Shown here in pieces: positions 5,501 to 10,546 of a stretch of 10,546 nt of DNA. Within the stretch, counting starts at the first letter, position 1. Each line of letters opens with the position of its first letter. The notes beneath the pieces are model-generated. The model did not search any database, had not been told where the DNA came from, and saw only the letters and a list, made by a program, of their open reading frames with translations. The position numbers and the translations under genes were made by a program. This stretch comes from an uncultured Rhodospirillales bacterium (GTDB lineage Bacteria > Pseudomonadota > Alphaproteobacteria > Acetobacterales > Acetobacteraceae): NCBI GenBank assembly GCA_903904805.1, contig CAIVDX010000305.1:1-10546 (forward strand). The letters run 5' to 3'.

Positions 5501-7547
5501 CCGTCAGCGCGCCGCCGGCATCGACCACGATCGAGCCATCCGCGGCATTGTCGGCGTGCTGCTGCGCCCCGAACACCCCGCTGCTGCCAAAACCATCGGT
5601 CAACTCCATCGCCGCATTCGCCGCGACGGTCACCGCGCCATGGTTGGTGAACACGCTGGTCTGCACAAACAGCCTGGTGCCATCCACATTGATCTGGCCT
5701 TGATTGTCCAGCGTCGTGCCGTTGAAGAATCCCTGCAGATAGGTGGTGGCAGCGCTCGCGGTCAGCACCGTCGTCGGCCCCAGCACAAGCTGGCTCTCAT
5801 CGAGCCACAGCACATTCTCGCCAGTGCCAGCAAGCAGATTCACCGCCACACCCGACAGCGAGGCCTGGTTGGCGAAAATCACCTGCCCGGACACATCAAG
5901 CGTTGGGGCGCTGTACACCGTATCGGCTACAAAACTATCGGCTTCGAGCCAGCTGTTGCCGCTCAGAGTGACCAGCCCGCTCAGCACCGCGTTGCTGACC
6001 GTCCCGCCATTGATGTTGCCGCCATCATTGACGATGGTGCCGCCGGTCACCACCGCACTGCCCAACTGCAGTTGGCCGGCGTCGAGCACGATCGTGCCGT
6101 TGTTGGTCAGCGTCGGGCTGTTCAGCGGCCCCCCCGCGCCATTGAGCAGAATAAAATCGCCCACCGACAGCTCCGGCCCGGTGCCGCTGGGCGTGCTCAG
6201 CGCGGATGTCAGCGAGATCAGCCCGTCATTGGTCCAACTCGGGCCGGCAACACCCAGCGTGAAGGTCTGCTGAATGTCCTCGGTGCTCAGAAACAGCGAC
6301 CCCGAGCCGCTCGCATTCTGCACCAGGTCGATCGTACCGCCGGCCTCGTTGGTGAAAATCTTGTCGAAGGCAAACAGATTGCCGCCGCCGCCAATCGTTA
6401 CACCGCCGGCATTGTCGAATGTGCTGGTGATCTGCTTGTCGAACACCGATCCGCCAGACACCAGAATCAGTCCGGCGGCGTCGTTATAGAAATCGATGTC
6501 GTCGATGTTATAGCTCGCATTCGCCGCCGCCATCTTCAGCAGCGCATCGTTGCGAAACACCCCCTCGGTCAATGTCTGCAGGCCGGTATAGCCCGGCAGA
6601 ATCACGCCCGAAATGAACGCCTGCCCATTGAAGTCTAGACTATCTGTCGCCAGCGTGCTGATGATCGCGGTGTCGGAAACCAGCGTATGCCCGGTGGAGA
6701 CATAGAACTTGGTGTTGGCGATATTCAGGCTCACCGAGCTGCCCAGAGTCACCGTGCCAGGTGAACCCAACCCGGTCAGCAATGAGGTATAGTCCTGGGT
6801 CCCGCCGGCATCGATGGTGCCGATATTGGCGCCGAACTGGAAGGTCAGGTTCGACAGCGTCGCGTTGCCGCCGACACGGAATTCGCTGCTCACCCCATTC
6901 ATCCGCACCACCGACCCAGGGTCGAAGCTGGCATTGATGAAATTGGCGCTGCTGAAGCCGGATTGGCTCAGATTGATGATGCCGGCGATCTCGATGGTGC
7001 TGAAAAGAACGTTGTTGACCACAACGCCGCCCAGCCCTTCATACAGCCCGCCGTTGATCGTGCCGGTGTTGATCCTGCCGGCGTTCGTCAGCAGACCCTG
7101 ATTGCTGGCGAGTGCGCCTCCCGACGGATTGATCGGCACATACGCGCTCTGAGAGATGCCGCCCCCGGCGGCCAGACCCCCTCCGGCGGCGACGTCGATT
7201 TCGCCGCGATTTTGCACCGGCAACCAGATCACGCTCAGGCTGCCGGTCACGGTCAGCACCGAATTGCCAATTATCAAACCGTAGCTGTAATCCTGGCTGT
7301 CCGCGACCACCTGGCCGGCGCGCAGCGTGGTGGTCACACTGTCGCCTTCGGTTCCGAGAACGGCCTCGGTGACATTATATTCGGGATTGCCGTTCGAATC
7401 GTAGCCGACGACGGTATAAAAGCTGGATGGCGCTGCAAGCAATGACCAGCGATCGCTGCCGAACCACCCATCCGTCGCACCAAGCTCATAGGTGTCGTAG
7501 GTGACGAAATATGTCGTGCCGCTCTGGACAACCGTGGTGCCGCTCAT
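2520..7547 (-). CDS. Giant surface/secreted-type protein: Cys-free beta-helix-like passenger plus C-terminal Hint domain
   Basis: This is a 1675-residue protein. Residues 1 to about 100 form a distinct N-terminal region (rich in Tyr and Trp, including DGWFGSDRW). Residues about 100-1425 are repetitive strands rich in Gly, Ser, Thr and Asn with many F-T-N-x-G and N-x-G-T-I turns, as expected of a beta-helix. Residues 1425-1436 (IENFAGNDQLDV) start a linker of the kind seen before Hint domains. Residues 1494 to about 1640 are a Hint_2-type domain with nucleophile C1494 (ACFASGS), VEHLAVGD, VWIGHR, LSPDH (H1573) and CESYLDTGDR. Hint domains cleave the chain at their first Cys by an N-to-S acyl shift. 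No C-terminal His-Asn is present, so cleavage or ester transfer is more likely than splicing. The passenger contains no cysteine and only about five lysines. No signal peptide or autotransporter barrel is seen, so the export route is unknown. ATG 7547 is chosen for AAGGAG 6 bases upstream; a GTG at 7577 is in frame but lacks this. Confidence 0.9.
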   Translation of the reverse strand: MSGTTVVQSGTTYFVTYDTYELGATDGWFGSDRWSLLAAPSSFYTVVGYDSNGNPEYNVTEAVLGTEGDSVTTTLRAGQVVADSQDYSYGLIIGNSVLTVTGSLSVIWLPVQNRGEIDVAAGGGLAAGGGISQSAYVPINPSGGALASNQGLLTNAGRINTGTINGGLYEGLGGVVVNNVLFSTIEIAGIINLSQSGFSSANFINASFDPGSVVRMNGVSSEFRVGGNATLSNLTFQFGANIGTIDAGGTQDYTSLLTGLGSPGTVTLGSSVSLNIANTKFYVSTGHTLVSDTAIISTLATDSLDFNGQAFISGVILPGYTGLQTLTEGVFRNDALLKMAAANASYNIDDIDFYNDAAGLILVSGGSVFDKQITSTFDNAGGVTIGGGGNLFAFDKIFTNEAGGTIDLVQNASGSGSLFLSTEDIQQTFTLGVAGPSWTNDGLISLTSALSTPSGTGPELSVGDFILLNGAGGPLNSPTLTNNGTIVLDAGQLQLGSAVVTGGTIVNDGGNINGGTVSNAVLSGLVTLSGNSWLEADSFVADTVYSAPTLDVSGQVIFANQASLSGVAVNLLAGTGENVLWLDESQLVLGPTTVLTASAATTYLQGFFNGTTLDNQGQINVDGTRLFVQTSVFTNHGAVTVAANAAMELTDGFGSSGVFGAQQHADNAADGSIVVDAGGALTVYQLNSVTYEILSNEGQIQIDNGGLLNGQVDQFNSGSLFIQSGGQLDGTVVGGTVYGAGADVIGSSQISATWVGNMNVWGTAALYGSILPSIAGTGVTIAVSPDAQGFGTAELALGNPLTGNGALAAVTVDIGSSTMAAAWLAANNDVTLGSDVIINQTGHYAGMQTDTNLASANAGTFDLKGTLNANFTNGSFVVQGLGNFINDGVINIANGETLTVDSLFTQSSAGAVNVANGGVLDLEGATNLGAGAVLSFAAGSTLDLAQALTGGTLNLAGVDVAGSSITNSGTLNGVTVNDTPTTITGTVTLQNVTWYGSPIVAGDLILANGDAFLPEPPVNAMPTLDLASHSGTLDFSTAQTFAAAAIALGAAPGLPASVVEIGGTAGGVSVTLASSGTITQSGVAAGGAGALIGGASGSSFDNLGTILANATNGALSIGTLAGFTNAGVVQVSNGDRLSTSSAFEQTASGSLAVAGGATFGVSAAALTIDAGATLGLASGAALLLTGGTITGNGTILGDGATLAGSGTLSASTWLGSPTITGSIALGGGVAFQPSPTSIAAPTIAISGDGATLDATGAFPVLSGVNISLGAHDAGQPAAALAAGNQAQSSSLLLDSTVTLTQSDNFAALTGSSSSTIETDGSVLAGIGGGTFSVTGIAQFTNTGTVSVQNGDALTIQTAVLNTGTFIDQAMASFTGSLFGNGLTGTIMVSNGATASFGGAVAIDQQIWMSGGQITLGDVGAFAGTIENFAGNDQLDVSGETITSAQYLFGQLLLTDSLGNNFSFGFNDTVQPDGTNFMVVPDGSGGTVITDQVACFASGSAIATDGGLVAVEHLAVGDLVVTADGRREAIVWIGHRRVLCAHHPRPETVWPVRVAPGAFGPGQPRRSLYLSPDHAVFVDGVLIPVKHLINGSTILQQPRTSVTYWHVELARHEVILADGLACESYLDTGDRASFGNGGPVVRQHPVFGGARWEALACAPLVVTGAALARVRRRLAA
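2640..3068 (-). other. Hint (hedgehog/intein-type) autoprocessing domain of the giant protein
   Basis: This segment encodes residues 1494 to about 1636. The first residue is the presumed nucleophilic cysteine (codon TGT, 3068-3066). Block-like motifs follow in the order expected of Hint_2: GSAIAT, VEHLAVGDLVVTADG, VWIGHRR, a Pro/Arg-rich PVRVAPGAFG stretch, LYLSPDHAVFVDG (the His standing in for the intein block B TxxH), LIPVKHLINGSTI, VTYWHVELARHEVILA and ESYLDTGDR. Further cysteines occur at 1539, 1621 and 1656. The tail of about 40 residues after the domain lacks an intein-style C-terminal junction. Confidence 0.88.
3290..5951 (-). repeat. Four diverged tandem protein modules (about 220-240 residues each) in the passenger
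   Basis: Each module begins with a Trp after a Ser/Thr- or Asn-Ser-containing strand, at W533, W754 (TWVG), W994 (TWYGSP) and W1213 (TWLGSP), giving spacings of 221, 240 and 219 residues. An F-[TI]-N-x-G block follows at F633, F884, F1123 and F1339, which is 100, 130, 129 and 126 residues after each Trp, and in three modules it is followed by V-x-V/I-x-N-G-[DE]. The last three modules are the most alike; the first lacks about 30 residues. A similar F-T-N-x-A-G block at F398 suggests a further degenerate copy upstream. I aligned these by eye. The DNA is too diverged for the repeats to be recent. Confidence 0.75.
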
Positions 7548-7858
7548 GATGCGCTCCTTGCGGCGACCGGGCCGCACCCGGGACGTCGTGCTGTCAGAAA
7601 TGGCCCGAAGCCGCCGCGCAGAATTGTGGGCTGTGCGATGGTCAGCAATGGCATCTGCCTCTCCAGGTCAGCATCACCCGCCGTGAGAGACGGACTGTCG
7701 GCTGCGGTGGGTCAACGGCTGCGCCAAATCAGGCGGCCACGCGCGGTCGATGTCAAGCGCGTACGAAAAAACATGTCATATCGCCCGTGCGCAATTCGCA
7801 CCCCGCGGAGATGCTTGGCGATTGCTATATTTTCCAGCTCGTTGCTTTATTGCAAAAG
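7548..7858. promoter_or_regulatory. 311-bp intergenic region upstream of the giant Hint gene
   Basis: No gene is supported here. The half nearest the DUF2889 stop (about 7760-7860) is much more AT-rich than the rest of the window. Reading on the minus strand, TTGACA at 7756-7751 is a perfect -35 hexamer, but the sequence 17-19 bases on (CCTGAT/TGATTT) is only a weak -10. A hairpin GTGCG-aattg-CGCAC spans 7801-7787, and a run of six T follows at 7770-7764; the gap between them is too long for a standard terminator of the DUF2889 gene. The Hint gene ribosome-binding site AAGGAG is at 7559-7554. Confidence 0.4.
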
Positions 7859-8410
7859 TCAGTCCGCGATCGCAGGCGGAGTATAAAGTTCCGGCCACCG
7901 CTGCTGCACCAGCGGGCTCGTCGAGGCGTGCGCGTAGCACGTGTTCACAATCCCGCGCCCCGCCTCAACCGTGCCGAAATTCTTCTTCAACGGCGAAATC
8001 GTCTGAAACGACACCGTCGCCATCTGCTGAATCAACTCACGCAGATGCACGCACCCCTCCGGCCCCGCCACCCGCGCCGCCGCCGCCTTCAGGAACCCGC
8101 GCCCGATCCGCAGCCCCGCCAGACGCCCGAAATTCGGCGCCACCTGCGGGCACAGCCCATAGGGCGTGTCATTCATCGCCGCCTCCACCGCGAGGATTTC
8201 GTACTCCGGTGTCACCGTCCAGCGCATCTGCATGCCATGGATATTCTCGCCCGGCGCCAGCGTGCCGCGATCGTTCAGCGTGAAATCATAGGCCTTGGTG
8301 TCGCTCAACGTCGCTTCGATGTCGAAATTGCCATCCGCCCGGCGATAGCCGTTGAGCACAATGGTACGCGTGTGGATCGGCTCACGCGCGACGGCGGCGG
8401 ACAATGTCAT
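7859..8410 (-). CDS. DUF2889 family protein
   Basis: This 183-residue protein has no signal peptide or membrane segment, so it is probably cytoplasmic. It shows the conserved features of the DUF2889 family as I know them: an early H13-x-R motif, R24-A-D-G with a following FDIEATLSDTKAYDF strand (29-43), ENIHGMQMRW at 55-63, C87, GRLAGLRIGRGF at 95-106, GCVHLREL at 119-126, and a closing C158-Y-A segment with SPLVQQRWPELY. The biochemical role of the family is unknown to me and none should be assigned. The conserved His and Cys residues would suit metal or substrate binding, but that is a guess. ATG 8410 lies three bases after the stop of the aroK-aroB fusion, with GAGG about 8 bases upstream, so the two genes form one transcript. 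Why a DUF2889 protein should travel with shikimate-pathway genes is not evident. Confidence 0.85.
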   Translation of the reverse strand: MTLSAAVAREPIHTRTIVLNGYRRADGNFDIEATLSDTKAYDFTLNDRGTLAPGENIHGMQMRWTVTPEYEILAVEAAMNDTPYGLCPQVAPNFGRLAGLRIGRGFLKAAAARVAGPEGCVHLRELIQQMATVSFQTISPLKKNFGTVEAGRGIVNTCYAHASTSPLVQQRWPELYTPPAIAD

Positions 8411-8413
8411 CGA

Positions 8414-10123
8414 TCAGGCCTCGCATCCTTCGTCGCGCAGAAAGGCAGCGACATCATCGGGGGACGTCTCGCGGCTGGTGAAGGCCTGGCCGATGCCGCG
8501 CAGCAGCACCAGGGTCAGCGCCCCATCACGCGTCTTCTTGTCACGCATCATGTGCCGCACCAGCGTGCCAGCCGACAGGCGCTTGTTCAGCCGGCGAAGA
8601 TCGCTGGCCAGATCACACGAGTCCAGATGCGCGCCAATCCGCTCGGCATCCTCCGCGCCGATCAGCCCCAGCCGCGCCGACAGCCGCGCGGCCAGCCCGC
8701 AGCCGATCCCCACCGCCTCGCCATGCAACAGGCTGCCATCGAACCCGAACTCCGCCTCCAGCGCATGGCCGAACGTGTGGCCGAGATTGAGCAGCGCCCG
8801 CCCGTCATTCGGCTTTTCCTCGCGCTCGTCATCGCCCACCACGCGCGCCTTGAACGCGCAGGTGCGGATCACCGCCTCGGCCTGCGCGGCCGGATCGCCG
8901 CCGATCACATCGCGCCCGTTCGCCTCGCACCAGCTGAACAGATCCGCATCGCCGATCAGCCCCGATTTCACGATCTCCGCATAGCCCGCCCGCAGCTCGC
9001 GGATCGGCAGCGTCGCCAGCGTGTCCGTATCGGCCAGCACCGCATGCGGCTGCCAGAACGCGCCCACCAGATTCTTCCCCTGGCTCGCATTCACCCCGGT
9101 CTTACCGCCCACCGACGAATCCACCTGGCTCAGCAACGTCGTCGGCACCTGCACGAACGGCAGCCCGCGCAGCACGCTCGCCGCCGTATAGCCGGCCAGA
9201 TCGCCCACCACCCCGCCACCCAGCGCGACGATCGCCGTCCGCCGCTCCGGCCGCATCGCCAGCACCCGCTCCACCAGCTCGATGAAGCTCGGCAGCGATT
9301 TCGACGTCTCACCCGGCGGCACCAGCAGGCTCGCCGCCTCGAATCCCGCCTCGGCCAACCCGCCCATCAGCCGCGGCAGATGAATCTCCGCCACCGTCTC
9401 GTCGGAGATCACAATGGCCCGCTTTTGCGGCAGCACCGGCGCCAGCAGCGCGCCGGCCCGCGCCAGCAGCCCACCGCCCACCATCACATCATAGGGCGCG
9501 CGCCCCACCTGCACCCGCAGCCGACGCGGCGGCTCCCAGGCGGACAGGGCATCGATCACGGTCTGAGTGGTCACGTCCGGGGGATCCTCTGTGCAGTCCA
9601 CAATGATATCCGCCTCCGCATAGACCGGGTGACGCACCCGCGCGAGACCCCGCAGAATCTCCCCAGGGTCGCCCTGGTTGAGCAGCGGCCGATGCGACCG
9701 CCCGCTCACCCGCCGCGCCAGCTCCTCCACCGGCGCGCGCAGCCACACGCTGACCGCCGAGGCCCGCACGCTGGCGCGTGTCTGCGCATCCATCCAGGCC
9801 CCGCCACCGGTCGCCAGCACCATCGGCGGCCCGGCGAGCAGCCGCGCGATCACACGCCGCTCCCCCTCACGGAACTCCGCCTCGCCAAAGCGCGCGAAAA
9901 TCTCCGCCACCGTGCACCCCGCGGCGACCTCGATCTCACTGTCGGCATCGCGAAACGGCAGCCCCAGCCGCGCGGCCAGGCGCTTGCCGATCGAGGTCTT
10001 GCCGGCCCCCATCAGGCCAACCAGCACGACCGTCCGCTGACCCCGACCTGAACCACCCAAAGCTGGCGCGTCTCTGCTATCGCTCACTGCCCTGTTGCAC
10101 CCCTTCGCCGCCAAGGCTAGCAC
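8414..10123 (-). CDS. aroKB: Bifunctional shikimate kinase / 3-dehydroquinate synthase (AroK-AroB fusion)
   Basis: This 569-residue cytoplasmic protein catalyses two non-consecutive steps toward chorismate. The AroK part (about 30-190) has the Walker A loop G36-x-x-G-x-G-K42-T43, shikimate-binding D59-A-D61, the FRxxE motif (84-88), GGG at 106-108 and the lid R145-P-L-L. The AroB part (about 200-565) has the NAD-binding GGGVVGDLAGY (302-312), PTTLLSQVDSSVGGKTGVN (327-345), E383 in the GYAEIVKSG motif, H449 and H453 in NLGHTFGHALE, and H467 in HGEA. E383, H449 and H467 correspond to the zinc ligands. All catalytic residues I can check in both halves are present, so both activities are likely. 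Shikimate kinase acts later in the pathway than dehydroquinate synthase, so the fusion order is not pathway order. The start is uncertain: GTG 10123 and GTG 10087 are both possible, and neither has a clear ribosome-binding site. Such fusions are known in Acetobacteraceae. Confidence 0.95.
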   Translation of the reverse strand: MLALAAKGCNRAVSDSRDAPALGGSGRGQRTVVLVGLMGAGKTSIGKRLAARLGLPFRDADSEIEVAAGCTVAEIFARFGEAEFREGERRVIARLLAGPPMVLATGGGAWMDAQTRASVRASAVSVWLRAPVEELARRVSGRSHRPLLNQGDPGEILRGLARVRHPVYAEADIIVDCTEDPPDVTTQTVIDALSAWEPPRRLRVQVGRAPYDVMVGGGLLARAGALLAPVLPQKRAIVISDETVAEIHLPRLMGGLAEAGFEAASLLVPPGETSKSLPSFIELVERVLAMRPERRTAIVALGGGVVGDLAGYTAASVLRGLPFVQVPTTLLSQVDSSVGGKTGVNASQGKNLVGAFWQPHAVLADTDTLATLPIRELRAGYAEIVKSGLIGDADLFSWCEANGRDVIGGDPAAQAEAVIRTCAFKARVVGDDEREEKPNDGRALLNLGHTFGHALEAEFGFDGSLLHGEAVGIGCGLAARLSARLGLIGAEDAERIGAHLDSCDLASDLRRLNKRLSAGTLVRHMMRDKKTRDGALTLVLLRGIGQAFTSRETSPDDVAAFLRDEGCEA

Positions 10124-10168
10124 ACCCCACTTTCAATCCCCCACATCCGGGGAGCGTGGACAAGGCTG
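10124..10168. promoter_or_regulatory. Short divergent spacer between aroKB and the membrane protein-xerD pair
   Basis: Only 45 bases separate the two divergent genes if aroKB starts at 10123, or 81 bases if it starts at 10087. A small inverted repeat, CCCC-acatcc-GGGG, lies at 10139-10152. No convincing promoter hexamers are visible, and at least one promoter may sit inside the opposing coding sequence. Confidence 0.3.
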
Positions 10169-10312
10169 ATGGGAAAGTTTTTCCTCATATTTCTGCTCTT
10201 GCTGATCATCCTCGCCGGCGCCGGCGTGCTGGTCCTCGGCATGTTTCCGCCCGCCCCGCGCACCCAGCAGATCAGCCACACCATCCCCACCGACAAGCTC
10301 CCCGTCCATTGA
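10169..10312 (+). CDS. Short single-pass membrane protein upstream of xerD
   Basis: This 47-residue product begins MGKFFLIFLL. It has one strong hydrophobic helix at about residues 4-26, followed by a proline-rich stretch (FPPAP, 26-30) and a polar C-terminal part (31-47). A single Lys at position 3 and the polar tail suggest an N-in, C-out bitopic protein, or an uncleaved signal anchor. AAGG lies 3 bases before the ATG, which is close, and GGGGAG lies 14 bases before it, so the translation signal is not ideal. The gene ends 18 bases before xerD on the same strand and is probably co-transcribed with it. I think short membrane proteins occur at this position in related genomes, but I cannot confirm that here. 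No function is suggested by the sequence. Confidence 0.6.
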   Translation: MGKFFLIFLLLLIILAGAGVLVLGMFPPAPRTQQISHTIPTDKLPVH

Positions 10313-10330
10313 TCACCACAGCGGGGGGCC

Positions 10331-10546
10331 ATGGCTGACCGCTTCATCGAATCCTTCCTGGAAATGCTCGCCGCCGAACGCGGTGCCGCCCGCAACACGC
10401 TGCTGGCCTACCAGGCCGATCTTGACGCCTTCGCCACCCACGCCGCCGGCCACCACACCGCGCCCGGCGCCGCCGATGCCGCCCTGATCCGCTCCTACCT
10501 CTCCGCCCTGGAATCCGAGGGCCTCTCCCCCCGCACCGCCGCCCGC
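10331..10546 (+). CDS. xerD: Tyrosine recombinase XerD, N-terminal part (cut by window end)
   Basis: The first 72 codons are present. They encode the N-terminal SAM-like core-binding domain of a tyrosine recombinase: FIESFLEMLAAERGAARNT (residues 5-23), LLAYQADLDAF (24-34), and the second helix pair IRSYLSALESEGLSPRTAAR (53-72). This is the pattern of XerC/XerD proteins, and the FLEMLAAERGAA wording is typical of alphaproteobacterial XerD. XerD with XerC resolves chromosome dimers at dif with FtsK. The catalytic Arg-Lys-His-Arg-His-Tyr residues lie beyond the window, so activity cannot be judged. The ATG at 10331 follows a GGGGGG run a few bases upstream. XerD versus XerC is inferred partly from the aroK neighbourhood. 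Confidence 0.8.
   Translation, partial: MADRFIESFLEMLAAERGAARNTLLAYQADLDAFATHAAGHHTAPGAADAALIRSYLSALESEGLSPRTAAR

Noticed and set aside
3645..6638. 997-codon open frame on the plus strand opposite the Hint gene
   Set aside because: The product is Arg/His/Gln/Ala-rich with no recognisable domain, and the opposite strand carries a clear protein with a Hint domain and a good ribosome-binding site. Strong G/C third-position bias explains the lack of stops.
2520..7547. Classical autotransporter or RTX adhesin
   Set aside because: The C-terminus is a Hint domain, not a 12-strand beta-barrel, and no GGxGxDxUx nonapeptide repeats are visible in the passenger.
7787..10051. 754-codon open frame on the plus strand opposite aroKB and DUF2889
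   Set aside because: It is highly basic and low in complexity, has no family motifs, and runs antisense across two confidently identified genes.

Overview
The window reads as chromosomal DNA of a GC-rich alphaproteobacterium, most likely a member of the Acetobacteraceae/Rhodospirillales. The strongest signs are a single polypeptide joining shikimate kinase and 3-dehydroquinate synthase, placed divergently from a small membrane-protein gene and xerD, and a giant Hint-domain protein of a type I associate with acetic-acid and acidophilic relatives. This placement is from family knowledge, not from a search.

Layout, left to right. Positions 1-68 hold four copies of a 17-bp tandem repeat that looks like the terminal repeats of an IS21-family insertion sequence lying mostly outside the window. 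Next, on the minus strand, is a two-gene membrane operon: a YqjD/ElaB-like (DUF883-type) tail-anchored protein followed by a two-helix, YqjE-like membrane protein. Divergent from it, on the plus strand, are an exported SnoaL-like/NTF2-fold protein (865-1353) and a Rieske aromatic oxygenase of the vanillate O-demethylase/dicamba monooxygenase type (1431-2471).

Convergent with these is the dominant feature: a 1675-residue protein on the minus strand (7547-2520). It has about 1490 residues of Ser/Thr/Gly/Asn-rich, beta-helix-like passenger with no cysteine at all, then a C-terminal Hint (hedgehog/intein-type) autoprocessing domain whose presumed nucleophile is the first cysteine of the protein. 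Within the passenger I see four diverged tandem modules of about 220-240 residues, each marked by an x-Trp and, 100-130 residues later, an F-[TI]-N block. No N-terminal signal peptide and no C-terminal beta-barrel are apparent, so its export route and the fate of the cleaved passenger are the main open questions.

A 311-bp intergenic region with an AT-rich patch precedes this gene. Beyond it, also on the minus strand, is a tight pair: the aroK-aroB fusion (10123-8414) followed after 3 bases by a DUF2889 protein (8410-7859). At the right edge, on the plus strand, are a 47-residue single-pass membrane protein (10169-10312) and the first 72 codons of xerD (10331 onward, cut by the window end).

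The real genes have a strong G/C third-position bias, which leaves very long open frames on their antisense strands (up to 997 codons). I treat these as shadows. The most promising material for something undescribed is the Hint protein and its modular, cysteine-free passenger.
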